Shown here piece by piece: positions 1 through 12,000 of a stretch of DNA of 64,000 nt. Each line of letters starts with the position of its first letter. Position 1 is the stretch's first letter. Below the pieces are notes generated by a model. The model ran no database searches and was not told the origin of the DNA. It was given only the letters and a program-made list of their open reading frames with translations. Made by a program: the position numbers and the translations under genes. Source of the stretch: Dysidea avara (lineage: Eukaryota; Porifera; Demospongiae; Dictyoceratida; Dysideidae); the NCBI RefSeq assembly GCF_963678975.1, contig NC_089278.1, positions 12,815,959-12,879,958 on the forward strand, in the 5' to 3' direction.

Positions 1-1011
1 GGGACCTATATCATGATAATCACAATATATGAGAATATGTTAATGTTTTCACAGGACAAGTTTTATTCAATCAATATATAAAAAAGTTGACAGTTGTTTA
101 TGCATCACCACACGTTGCCATAAAAATATCCTCATTTTTTGCAAATATCAAATCACTTCTCACTAAATAATTTGTATTTTTTATATCACGATATAGATTT
201 TTCTCTATCACAATTATCAGGACATGTTTCTATCACGATTATCATGATATACGATATATCGTGGCATCACTAACAGGAGTAGTGACCACGCCTCTTGGTA
301 GGCTGTTGAGATGCTCTAATACAGCAGTCACGTGTATATAGCTACATGCTATTATTAAAAATATATACAAGCTGAATGTTAAATATATATACTAGTTGAT
401 AAATAGATATTTGTAGAAATGTCAGAGGGAAAAGAAGCAGTTTTATGTCTTGTTGAAATAAAAGTTATGTTGATTTGAATGAAAAACTGGACACAATTGT
501 CGATGTCATGTGTTTCATCATCAACTGGATTTATCTATTTCTCCTACCTACATTTTTGCATTATCATAGCTTTATTACCATAACATAATGTAGTCAGTTA
601 GTGGGCCTTATATTGTGAACAACTTACTGAAGATGGCAATTCTCAAACAATGTACTAGGCTTATTTACTTTGTGCACAGTACCAATTCTACATCATTTTT
701 GACTCATGTAGCTATTGATCATAACTGAATAGTTTATTTCAAAGAGTGCGACTGTTACTGAGGCAGCTATCTCTGTTTCCTCATAATGATAGCTGTTCCA
801 CTATATTTGACATTTATTCCTTTTGTTACAGTTTGTATATAGTGCATTTGTGTGCATGCATGCTCACACACATGCATGTGTGAGCATTGGTGTGCATACA
901 CATGACTGTGTACGTGTGCGTGTGTGCGCGCACGCGCGTGTGTGTGTCACTTAATATAACGTACACTGTAATTGTAAATTTAATAGTATGTGCACCACTA
1001 CTGTATTTTAG
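1..1011. other. Intron or upstream DNA of the SHIPPO-repeat gene
   Basis: No exon could be recognised here. The first 270 bases repeat short ATCATGATA/TATCACGATAT-like words in both orientations, as in decayed terminal repeats of a transposon. A purine-pyrimidine tract of TGTG/CACA and CGCG steps covers about 840-950. The segment ends in the acceptor of the exon starting at 1012. That exon begins in codon phase 2, so at least one more coding exon must lie to the left, probably outside the window. Confidence 0.5.
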
Positions 1012-1958
1012 ATGCTTACCAAGCTGAGAAGACCCCTCTATTGAAGGAGAGAAGACCTCCTGCCTTTTCATTTGGCCTGCGCACAAAGACCAGCATTAAG
1101 GATGAAAACCCTTCTCCTAATGCCTACATGTTGCCATCTTTGCTCGGTACTAACATTGTGGGGAAGACATCAAACCCATCTTACTCCATGACTGGAAGGA
1201 GCAGAAATGGTGGCTTTGATGAAGATTTGCAAAAGGTTAGGGATTGGACACACAATTTTTTGAGATTTAGCATGTTTGACTCTTAATTGTACTGTTGTTT
1301 ATCAAGCATTTGGTTTGCTGTTTATTGTAGACAGCCTGTCAGTTCAGCACCCAATTTTCAAAGATATATTATTTTTATTTTATGATTAAAGACTTATATT
1401 GAATGTTGCTAAGGAATTGATTATCCTTATGTAGTGTATCCATATAAACAAAATACCAGGGTAACTAATGTAAACATTGTTACTGATAATTTGATATGGG
1501 ACATTACTTTATTTATATAACTGTCAATAATGGGGAAGCCATACCTTACACTTGTAACAGTTTGAAAATGTTATGTGACTGCTCTATTAATGAGTTTGAT
1601 GATTTTTATAAAAATCTTAGCACTACGTTTTTATGTTTGAGTTGCTATCTTGTATTACATGCTCCACATGTGTGTATGATAGACTCCTGGACCAGGTAGT
1701 TACAAGACAATTGTTCCATCTCTATACATGAGAAGGGACCCAGCATACTCCCTTGCTGGAAGATTTGAGCTCATCGTTGACAAGTCAGTTAAACCCGGAC
1801 CAGGAGCTTACTATCCAGAGAAGGTAATTGTGTTTCTTTTAGTTTAGTGTAATTATTTTAGACTATAGGTTACAAAAAACAAATGTGAACCTCCCAAGTT
1901 TTCATTTGGCATCAAGCATTCTCCTTATATGGCAGCAATGGTGGATCCTGTGCAGTAA
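1012..1958 (+). CDS. ODF3/CIMAP-like SHIPPO-repeat protein, 3' exons
   Basis: Three exons join in frame: 1012-1235, 1683-1823 and 1869-1958 (TAA at 1956-1958). The middle exon carries two PGPG-x-Y motifs (TPGPGSY and KPGPGAY). The first has a weaker copy (SPNAYMLPSLLG) and the last ends PPKFSFGIKHSPYMAAMVDP. These are the short repeats of the ODF3/CIMAP family, which bind microtubules in cilia and sperm tails. Splice sites are AG/GT, with a slightly weak GTTAGG donor after 1235. The 5' part is missing: the first exon here starts with a split codon and no start was found upstream. The family is confident; the paralogue cannot be named from the C-terminus. Confidence 0.85.
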
Positions 1959-2340
1959 CCACTGAACCAATGACTTGTACAATTTGTTAACTGTTTATTT
2001 TTCTGTAAAATGAATGTCTTACAAAACAACAAATAATGGTCCTTCATTGAATGCCACTTGAAGTTTCTTAGGTCAAGCATTTTTGTTGTTAGAGAAGGTG
2101 TTACTGGATGTATTGTTAAACACTCTCTCTCCCCATCATGAAACTCTTGCAATTAGTATAAAAGCTCTGTCTTATCAACAATTTCAAGACTTGAGTGGCT
2201 GCAGTTGTGATGGCTGGTGCACGTGTTTGAATTGCATGACACCATCAAGTTTATATGTTATTTAGCACAAAATCTCTGCAGTATTTAAATCCATATTGTA
2301 ATAGACACAACATAAAAATAATATGAATGTTGAGATCATG

Positions 2341-2400
2341 TTGCCTCTTAGGTGACAGAGATATTTGTCGACAACTTCCTTTCTGCTGTCCACTCATACT
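2341..2400 (-). pseudogene. Inverted relic of exon 1 of the CH-SH2-SAM gene
   Basis: Read on the minus strand, about 55 bases here match the coding exon at 9013-9092 with several substitutions; shared words include GTGACAGAGATAT and CAACTTCCTTT. No open frame or start equivalent to the real exon is kept. A following block (2776-3160) also matches, in reverse, the DNA just upstream of that exon. Exon and flank therefore seem to have been copied together and then decayed. Confidence 0.6.
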
Positions 2401-2775
2401 AAGTGAATGCAACTTCCTTTTTGTGGTCACTTTGTATGATAACCACCATACATCTCAGAATTTACAGTGTATTGCACATGCGATCATCAAAAGTGAACTT
2501 GTATCAGTGATTTTGTACATACTGCACTGGCAGTTAGATATAGCTACACTGCGGTATTATAGAGCTAGGTACATGAATGAATTCACTATTCCTGCATGTC
2601 ATGGTTACTAACTGCTCGGTGTGGATACATGATCATGTGCAATCCATTGGTGCTAGATCATGGTGTACTTTACTGCTAACTCAGTACCAAGGGACTAGTT
2701 ATAGTGATCATGCTAGCTACATGTACCTGTTTAGTTAACCTCACCATAGACACCATTACCTATGATACTGTATAG

Positions 2776-3160
2776 CCTAAATATTTCAAGGGGGAAATTT
2801 TCGCGGATTTGCAAACACTCCCAAAATGTATTTAGTTAGCGTGCTAAGATCTTTTTTTGGTGCCCTTTTGGATAAAAACATGAAACTTGCCACAAAGTTT
2901 GTATGTATCATAAAGGTTATTGTTTGATAGGGAGCCACCTCAGATTTGACCTTTACACACAATTTAATGCTTAAAAATAGTCAGTTTTTCATCTGTCTCA
3001 CCTATAAATGGTTCAAACTTTACAAACTTGGTGTCAAATTAATTGCTCTTGCTCTGAAGAGTACACTAACATTTAATGAAAGTCCATAGCTTTTACTATT
3101 GCAAAAGTTATAGCCATTTATAAGAGCAAAAAGTAGCCTTATTTTCTCCCGCCCACAAAC
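2776..3160. repeat. Inverted copy of the 8450-8870 segment
   Basis: The order of matching words is the same as in the reverse complement of 8450-8870. They include the GGGGGAAATTTT block, CAGATTTGACCTTT, CAAACTTGGTGTCAAATT, GAAAGTC-ATA and TCTCCCGCCCA. Identity is patchy, so the copies are old. It belongs with the exon 1 relic just to its left. Confidence 0.6.
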
Positions 3161-3607
3161 ATCATGCAGTAGGGTACTTATACATAGTGCAGATTTGTAT
3201 TTCCAACATAATTATTAGATGCTGAGTTAGATATGTGATATCATTTACAATTGTAAGGTGGAACCTGTCATAGTGACCACCTGTGTTAAGAGACCACATT
3301 TCTATAAAAGTTAACTTCAAGACATAGAATGTACATTGCACAGTAAAACGCACTGCATACTTGTCTACATAAGACAGAACACTTGGCTAAAATGGTGCTA
3401 ATGCCTATGGAATATAAAATAGGCAGTAGCTACACTTAAGCATGCAGTATATGTTTAGTTGTCACCCTGTAACAATGCCCCAAGAATTATGTTGGTGTGT
3501 TGTGATTGGTAGTACAAGCAGTGCTTACTATAACCTGGTGCAATAAGATAGTAAAGGAATTGGGAGTTTATTTACAATAGTAGTATAAACACCACTAGCC
3601 AAACAGC

Positions 3608-3719
3608 ATCAAGACACACGGTAGTGTGTCGTGCGGCCCAAGAAGCCGGCGCGCAACCCCTTGATCAAGACACACGGTAGTGTGTCGTGCGGCCCAAGAA
3701 GCCGGCGCGCAACCCCGTG
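3608..3719. repeat. 56-bp direct repeat, two copies
   Basis: Two almost identical units start at 3608 and 3664. Each contains ACACACGGTAGTGTGTCGTG, a short hairpin-forming word, followed by a GC-rich GCCGGCGCGC stretch. A diverged single copy lies near 50645-50700, so this is the end of a dispersed element rather than a local duplication only. Confidence 0.75.
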
Positions 3720-4507
3720 AGTATATTGACAGGAAGAAAGAAAACGCAATTTTCGCACCTCCGTAGCTCTGTGCTGCCTTGATGAAACAAGACAAATTTT
3801 GCTGTGTACATTCCCTCCACCTTCAGTACTCCACATTCCAAATTTGAGCGAAATCGCTTCAGGCATTCCTGAGATATGCGACTTCAAAAATTGGCTTAGT
3901 TTCTTCGTTTTTTTTTTCTTCTTATTTTTCTTCCTCTTTTCGCACACTTACAAAAACTGCTATAAAACGCGAACGCGTTATCCGATTGCCTTGAAATTTG
4001 GCACACAGAAGGGGGGTATAAAGGCGCATCTCGGTACCAACTTTGGCTGGAATACCATAAACAGGCAAAGAGTTATGAGCGATTATGCACGAAAAATAAC
4101 ACCAATATGTTGTCACGCCTACAGGGTAAACCGCGTATGGGAAGAAGCTGAAAATCGGTGGGTGAATAGGTTAACTATTGAACCTCAAACCTTTTGTGGT
4201 TTGAAAGAAATTGAGCTAAAAACCAGGAAGATACAGCGAAAAAATCAACAGTGTGTAACAATTATGCAATCGAGATTAGCTAATTTTTAATTTTTTTAAT
4301 TTTATTATTATTATTATTATTATTATGCTTGCCACGCCTACCAGATAAACCACTTGGGGTAATGCTTTGAAAATCGCTGTACAGATGGAGTTATCATCTT
4401 AGAAAGGCTCTTCAATGGTGTAGAAGAATCAGACTTAAGGCCACGGAGTTATAACACGAAATCCAACTTGGTGTAGCAAGTGCGAGATCGAGATACTCTA
4501 ATAGAGC

Positions 4508-6130
4508 AGTCATCCTAATAGAGCAGTCACCCTGAACAGAATTCAAGAGATCAGTTAGAAATAAGTAACCTGTATAGAGATCAGCTACAAACAAATCATC
4601 CTGTAGAGAGTTCAGCTACAAACAATTCACCCTGTTCAGACATCAGTTACAAACAAATCACCCTATTGAAAGATCAGCTAGAAGATGTCACCTTGTAGAT
4701 AGTTCAGTTACAAAGAAACCACCATGTAGAGAATTCAGCTACAAACTAGTGACCCTGTAGATACATCAGCTAGAAGAAGTTACCTTGTAGAGAGTTCGGC
4801 TACAAAGAAACCATTCTGTAAAGAGCTCAGCTGCAAACAAATCACCTATACAGAATTCAGCTACAAACAAATCACCCTGTAGAGAGATCAGCTAGAAGAA
4901 GTTACCTTGCAGATAGTTCAGCTACAAACAAATCATCCTGTAGAGAGATCAGCTAGAAGAAGTTACCTTGTAGATAGTTCAGCTACAAACAATTCACCCT
5001 GTACAGAGCTCAGTTAAAAGAGGTTTCCTTGTAGAAAGTTCAGCTACAAACAAATCACCCTGTAGAGAGATAAGTAAGAAGAAGTTACCTTGTAGATCGT
5101 TCAGCTACAAACAATTCACCCTGTAAAGAGATCAGCTAGAAGAAGTCACATTGTAGATAGTTCAGCTACAAAGAAACCACCATTTAGAGAGTTCAGCTGC
5201 AAACAAATCACCCAGTAGAACGTTCAGCTATGAACAGATCACCCTGTTGAGAGTTCAGTTAGAAACAAGGAATCCTGTAGAGAGATCACCTAGAAGTATC
5301 GCCTTGTAGAGAGTTCAGCTACAAACAAATCACCTGTAGAGAGTTCAGCTACAAACAAATCACCCTGTAGAGAGATCAGCTAGAAGAAGTTACCTTGTAG
5401 GGATTTCAGCTATAAACAAATCACCCTGTAGAGAGTTCAGCTACAAAGAAACCATTCTGTAAAGAGCTCAGCTGCAAACAAATCACTTGTACAGAATTCA
5501 GCTACAAATAAATCACCCTGTAGAGAGATCAGCTAGAAGAAATTACCTTGTAGATAGTTCAGCTACAAACAAATCACCCTGTAGAAAGATCAGTTAGAAG
5601 AAATTACCTTGGAGAAAGTTCAGCTACAAAGAAACCATTTTGTAAAGAGCTCAGCTGCAAACAAATCACCTGTACAGAATTCAACTACGAACAAATCACC
5701 CTGTAGAGAGATCAGCTATAAGAAGTTACCTTGTAGATAGTTCAGCTACAAACAAATCTCCCTGTAGAGAGATCAGCTAGAAGAAATTACCTTGTAGAGA
5801 GTTCAGCTACAAAGAAACCACCATGTAGAGAGTTCAGCTGCAAAGAAATCACCCTGTAGAATATTCTGCCAGAAACAAATTGCCCTGTAGAAAGATCAGT
5901 TAGAAGAAGTTACCTTTTGGAGAGTTCAGCTACAAAGAAACCATTCTGTAAAGAGCTCAGCTGCAAACAAATCACCTATACAAAATTCAGCTACAAACAC
6001 ATCACCCTGTAGAGAGATCAGCTAGAAGAAGTTACCTTGTAGATCGTTTAGCTACAAACAATTCACTCTGTAGAGAGAGCAATTAGAAGAAGTCACCTTG
6101 TAGAGCGTTCAGTTACAAAGAAACCACCAT
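4508..6130. repeat. Minisatellite array with 30-31 bp monomers
   Basis: About 1.6 kb of tandem, imperfect copies of a 30-31 bp unit built on CCTTGTAGAGAGTTCAGCTAC followed by AAACAAATCAC. Two unit types alternate: one with GATCAGCTAGAAGAAGTTA, one with TTCAGCTACAAACAAATCA. This gives a higher-order period near 61 bp. Copies differ by substitutions and short indels. No coding frame is maintained. The array starts beside a CTCTAATAGAG motif at 4491 and ends before the TIR element at 6153. Confidence 0.85.
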
Positions 6131-6152
6131 GGAGATTTCTGTAATCAATATA

Positions 6153-6393
6153 TGTGACCGGATTTGCGAAAAGGGGTCTTCCACACACACATCCAATTCC
6201 GTAAACGTTGGAGACCATAACTCAGTGTTCAAGTAACATATTAACCTGAAAATTTCACCATGTATTCAGCTATAGTGGTGCTCACTACTGTCCAAATATC
6301 AAGGCAATAGCTCTTTCCAATCTGAAGTTATCAATTGTCAAAGTTGGCAAATTGGATGTGTGTGGAAGACCCCTTTTCGCAAATCCGGTCACA
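6153..6393. mobile_element. 241-bp MITE with ~46-bp TIRs and TA flanks
   Basis: The left end (TGTGACCGGATTTGCGAAAA and on to about 6198) is repeated as its reverse complement at about 6346-6393. The element is flanked by TA on both sides (6151-6152 and 6394-6395), the target duplication typical of Tc1/mariner-type elements. The 150-bp interior codes for nothing. Arm identity is high, so the insertion is fairly young. Confidence 0.85.
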
Positions 6394-6565
6394 TATGTAT
6401 TATACAGTATATATAATTTGTACATTTACTGATAAAATATTTAAAGTACATCTACTTCATCTTTTCTTCTTCCTGTAGTAAAGAAAAAAACATAGGTTAA
6501 AAAAGTCCCAAAGCTGGCCATAGGCCGGCTTTGGGGTATACAAATACAAAAAGAAATGAAATCTA

Positions 6566-6874
6566 ATCCAAAACAGCCAAGCTGTAAAAAAGTGTGCGGC
6601 CCTCAGAAAGGCTATGGTGAAAAAAGATGTGAAATCCAAGGTGGCGGCCAAGAAATGGCTGTGATGGTAGGTTAATGGTAAAAATTTTAATAACGACAAT
6701 TCAGGTGAATTTTTGTGCCGCTTCACAAAATTTACCTAAATTGTCATTATTAAAATTTTTACCATTAACCTACCATCACAGCCATTTCTTGGCCGCCACC
6801 TTGGATTTCACATCTTTTTTCACCATAGCCTTTCTGAGGGCCGCACACTTTTTTACAGCTTGGCTGTTTTGGAT
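6566..6874. mobile_element. Foldback/palindromic element with ~130-bp arms
   Basis: The left arm (6566-6699) starts ATCCAAAACAGCCAAGCTG and returns as a near-perfect reverse complement in 6742-6874. A loop of about 40 bases separates them. TA dinucleotides flank both ends. Transcripts would form a long hairpin. Open frames in both arms are mirror images of one sequence and are not genes. A decayed relative lies at 52040-52205. Confidence 0.85.
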
Positions 6875-8980
6875 TATTATAATATCTGCACATATTGATC
6901 ACCCCTATTAACATTACACAGTAAACTGTACAAATAAGAGTTAAGAAAACTACTTTATAAGTTACCAGACAATTTATTTTAAAATGTGCAACATAAATGG
7001 TCACATACACTACTTTAATTTTGGACAAATGTTTTGATTTTAAAACCTGCATCATGACCAGTACCTATATATGGTACGTATATGAGCAATAAATCAATTT
7101 TACTTAGTTTAGTTGCCTGTGTAGAATTTTCCTATTATGTATCAGTTACCAATCACCCATTATTTTGCTCACAAACCTGCATGTGTGGGGATCATAGGCG
7201 GCGGAAAAGGGGGGCTAGGGGGCTGAAGCCCCCCCCCCTCGATCTGCTGAGGGGGGGCTTAGCCCCCTCAGAAAGATATCACGCGAAATTATCCTTCTTG
7301 GAGTGGGGCTGAAAACGGTGATCAGGATCGAGATACTCTAATAGAGCAGTCACTCTAATAAAGCAATCATAGTATTAGAACAGTGTGTAGCGAGCTATGT
7401 AAGGATTTTATGTAGTTTATCAGTATAATTCGTAGCTGGTGAGGTGGGCAGCTATTGTCAGCTGCATGGTTGTGACCTTTTTTTTTTTTTTTTTTTTTTT
7501 TGGTCTCACCTTAACAAACCAGAGACAATGTAGATCATTTCCATAAGTCTGGGTCAGCCCAGCCCCCCTTCATATCAACTACTTCCTCCGCCCCTGGTGG
7601 GGATGTTGCAATATCAATATTTCATTGGTGCAGCAAACGGTGCATGTCAGTTTAGGCAGAGATAACTATTCTGGATTAGATACAGGTGTTGAATTAGAGA
7701 GGTTTCACAGTAATAGCTTTTAAAAATATAATAACTGCATGAGAACAATGCTTATATATAGTATGATATGCACTGATGTGCTGAGTTGCTATTGTAGCAG
7801 CGGCGGATCCAGGGGGGGGGGGGGCACAGGAGGCACGTGCCTGCATATATACAAGATCGAGATACTCCAATAGAGCAGTCACAGTGTTCATGAGGCAGTG
7901 TAGCATGTGTAGCTTAATTATGAAGCTATGAATAAGGATCTGAATAAGGATCTTTATATACTTTATAGTATATGCATTTAGTAAAGGACATGCAGCCATT
8001 ATTGCTGTGACCTTTTTTTTCTCTTCAACTTTTCAGCAAAGTGCACCCCTCCTTCCCAAACTCTGGATCCACCCCTGTGTAGCTATAGGGTGGTTTCAAA
8101 TATTCTTCAGTGATAGATACTAAACATTAGTGATGCTATATATTTGTGAGATCATATAAAATCTAAATAGTCTACAGCAAAAATTTCTGCAATTGCAAAC
8201 TTGAGCCACTACAAAGCACAAGCAATTGTCTTCACTATGACGATTCAATAAAAGTAGAATCCAGAAAGCTTATATTATATAGTCAAAATGTGTGAATTCA
8301 TACAAAAACATGCAGCTAAAATTTAGTGGACCAAGAATTTGCAAAAATTTACACAAATTGTACCTCGTACATAAACCTGCCATTCAGAATAATGACCTGC
8401 ATGGGCATGGCCATGGCAGTTAATTGATCTATCCCTAAGTATCATGCCTGTACATATTTCAAAATTGTGCATGGGCGGGAGACAATAATGGCATATTTTA
8501 CCACAAAAATCATGGTAACTTTAGAACAAAATAAGCTAATAAGCTTATAGACTTTCTGTAAAAACCACCTTATTCTTTAAGGCAAATGCTTCAATTTGAC
8601 ACCAAGTTTGTGGATTTTGGATCATACAAACAAGAAATAGAGACAAAACTGACAGTTTTTGAACATCAAATTGCCTGTAAAGGTCACCAAAGGTCAAATC
8701 TGAGACTGAGGTGGATATCCAAAAGTGCACAAAAAGGCCTTTTTTAAAGGCTTACATGTAACCCTGACTAATTAGACTATATGGAGATCTAAATATTTCA
8801 AGCATAAAAGTTTCGCTGATAGCTAAGCCTCAAAAAATTTCCCCCTCGAAATATGTGCGGTATATTATTGCGCCTATAGATATTTATTATAGCGCCTGTA
8901 AAAAATATTTTAACAGGTTACCGTAGATTTTGTAGATTGAATTACAATCCCTTGCTTGGTAAACGATACCTGACGAAGGA
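6875..8980. other. Intergenic DNA with G-rich dispersed repeats
   Basis: No gene was seen. Around 7195-7330 and 7798-7890 are words of the form GGCGGATCC(A)GGGGG followed by the motif GAGATACTCTAATAGAGCAGTCAC. A poly-T run lies at about 7479-7501. The reverse form (GGTGGATCCAGAGTTTGGG) lies near 8040-8080. Together these look like ends of one dispersed transposon family. The part from 8450 to 8870 is the partner of the inverted copy at 2776-3160. Confidence 0.5.
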
Positions 8981-8989
8981 TATAAATAG
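8981..8989 (+). promoter_or_regulatory. TATA-like box before the CH-SH2-SAM gene
   Basis: TATAAATAG begins 32 bases before the predicted ATG at 9013. If it is a working TATA box, transcription would start about 25-30 bases downstream, leaving almost no 5' untranslated leader. It may be chance in AT-rich DNA, or the true leader may be spliced from further upstream. Confidence 0.35.
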
Positions 8990-9012
8990 ACTGAGACTGT
9001 ACACGTGGAAGA

Positions 9013-12000
9013 ATGGCTGCGTTTGGATCTCGAGTGGACAACAAAAAGGAAGTTGCCTACGAATATCTCTGTCACTTAGAGGAGGCCAGAAAGTGAGTCC
9101 ATAAAATAAGGAGGAATAATGCAGTACTGTGTGTGGTTGGTCCATGTGTTTTTTGCTTGACAATCGCGGTTTTGTGTGTGTAGCGTATGTGTATTCGTGG
9201 TAGGCTTTTCTTTCGTAAACTGTTAACTGAGCTGTAAGCAGCGAATAGTATTATGCGTAACACTGCCAAACTGCAGAACTAACGAGTAAGGATGCGAAAG
9301 CAATAAAAGCTGGTACCAGTGCTGTACGCTTTTTTTCTGTGTAGTGGCCATTCCTTGGGCCATTCACTATGTAAAGTTGTAGCAACAAGCCAGCTTGTTA
9401 CAAGGGCTAATTATGGTTGTGTGATGTTTGCTCTTCATGCCCGACTACTGATTGGTTGGGAGTGATACAAGTGTTATTAAATATTTATTGTGTAATTTCA
9501 AACAGGAAACTAGTGGACTTCATAGAGCAGTGGTAAAGGGTGTGTGTGTGATATATCAATTATCAGAAGCCTTAACAACTAGTTGATACTAGTGACAATT
9601 ACCCACCCATCAATATTATTGTTAACATCTACTTCACTTGTATTACTGTACTGTTGTTTATTGAAATGTTGTCTACAGGCTCCAGGAAATTTAACAGGCA
9701 ATTTACCAGAGTAATATGTGTGAATTTTAGGGTGCATACTTCTCAGGCCATCTTGCAGACTTTTTTTGTAAATTAGCAAGTGCTAATTTTTAAAGTATTG
9801 TGTCCATTTGGACTCTTTAATTGACTTGTTTTTACAGGCTGTTTTGTTACGCCCAGCTAAATTACTGTGTGATTGTGTAGTGTTAAGTGGTTAAGTGTAC
9901 TTATGAGTGTGTGTTGCTGTAAATTGTGTGGGTAGTGTCCGCAGCCATTTCCTGGGGTGTGGCATGTCCAGTGGTTAGTACTAGGGCTGTAATGTAATAT
10001 AATGTATTGTCTGGAAACATGTGCACCCGCCTTGTTGCCACACCTTGCTGATAATAATTTAGTAGGTAAGCTAAATGTTGTGACCCTGCAGTAAACTTCA
10101 CTTCCTTATTAATACCACGTCTGAATATAGTGGCCATTTTTTATATTTCAATGAGATATAAGTCAGGCAATCAAGAAGCTACTTAACGTTTAGTGGATAT
10201 GTTCATAGCAAAGATCTTATAATATAAAGTTACGAATTTTATTACATAATAAATTCTTTACCTATAGAGCACCAGCCAATGGAGGTTGTTCTTTACATGC
10301 AAGTAATGTTTCCAGCCAAGTCATGCAGTACAGTAAATGGCCATTTAAAGGAGTTTGTGTTCAATGAAATATATGAACACAATGGTGAATGAACAACAGT
10401 GCTTTCCAGTGCTTTGCTAATCAACACATTCTTGTGTAAACAAATTTTGTAATCTATGAAATATAGGAAATCACTAAAAACATTCTTGTTACATAATTGG
10501 TATCCACATGTTTTGGTTTTTGCTTTATAGTCGTGTAAAGATTCTACACAGTGAAACTTCTCTTTTTTCATCTCTTTGACAAAACCACCTCACTATAAAG
10601 GCCACATTTGTCTCAGACACCGTTAAGGTGTATTTCATGACCACGTAAGGTAGGTCATGTCCTTGCTGAGGCCACATTTTGGGTGGTCAAATTATTATTG
10701 CTAAATTTGTTGCATATGCTAAACTGTTTCATTTACAAAGCTGCTTATGGTACAGAGATATAGCAATGATAGGTGACTGTGAGCTTGTTTGTGTAACATC
10801 TGTCTGTACAGCATTTTTCTGTGACTGCTGAAACACTTTTTTGGAAAGGGTTTCTGTGGAATATTGTGAATATCATTTAGCTAGGGTAGGGGTGTGCTGC
10901 GGTATGGTTTAATGTTTATTAGTGGCTTTAACCAGATTTTGTAACTTTAATCAGTCTGGGATTGTTTTATAAACGATCAAAGTGCAAGGCTGATGATGTT
11001 CCATGTTGTAAATCCCTTTTAGCAGTCCCACCCAATATGTACGTATAGTACTGTGTGTTCATCTGTGTGTGAGGCAGGTGGCAGCCTGGTAATAGAAAGG
11101 TTCTGGGATCGATGCCCGGTTATGTTGTTGCTTCCTTGAGCAAGAAACTTTAATCACATTGCTCCAGTCTACCCAACTGTATAATGGGGACCTGGTGGCC
11201 TGGGAAAGCAGTCCACCCAGCTGTAACATCATTGGGTACCTGGTATTGAATGGGGAAGCAAATGCCCAACTGTCCTAGCAGTGTTGGGGTTGTAGTGGAA
11301 CTTTGGGTTCCACGACCTCTCTCCGTGAGACCTGGACGGTTCTCCTGTGGGGTTACTAGTCGTGCCCCAGAAGGATTTGCCTGCACAAGGCTCAAGTGCC
11401 TGAGTGGTGCACAGGCATCCCAGTGCTGGTTCGCTAGGAGGCAATAGCTGTGTTTCACACGGCTGCCAGAGGCTTTACTTTTTGTGTGTGTGTATGTGTG
11501 TGTGTGCATGCGTGTGCGTGTGTATGCACAAGTGATACTAGCTGTAGAGCCTCTCTTTAATTAAGGAGTTTCCAAATTACTCCCATCAAGGACAACGGAT
11601 TTGGTAGAAAAAAAACTCTATTATACTACAGCAAAAAATGGTCAAAAATTATGGGTCCCAAAGCAGTGTATTAATTGTTTTGGGCATCATTTCTAGTGCA
11701 GCTTCTCCCCTGTATTATTATCATCTTAAGGTGTGCAGTGTTTCCCCACAACTGCTTGGAACTTTATTGTCGTGTTGGTACACATGGTGCATGATGTGTG
11801 TTTGTACTCTACCTGTTTGTCATGTAAATTAGTTCCTAGGGTTGGGCCTTGTTTGGGCTTCACTACTTGACCTGCTTCCCTCTCCAATCTGTATTATTAT
11901 TATTATACAGTATGTATTTTAATAGCCTGTGTACTTAGTGTGAGGGGGTTGGTTTTGTGAAGCATTGGTTGTGTTAGCAGACTGAACCCAGACCAACTCC

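Larger units (their letters stand above)
1959..4480. other. Intergenic repeat-rich DNA
   Basis: No gene was recognised. The stretch holds an inverted partial copy of the 5' end of the gene starting at 9013 (2341-3160) and a 56-bp tandem pair at 3608-3719. From 3720 to about 4290 it holds a transposon-like sequence with a homologous, diverged copy at 50640-50880. Open frames in 3600-4290 are probably chance or element-derived, since they match no conserved motif and the GC-rich duplicated words repeat in them. Confidence 0.5.

Noticed and set aside
3595..4290. Open frames around the 56-bp repeat
   Set aside because: They lie in a dispersed non-coding element with a diverged copy at 50640-50880 where the frames are not kept.
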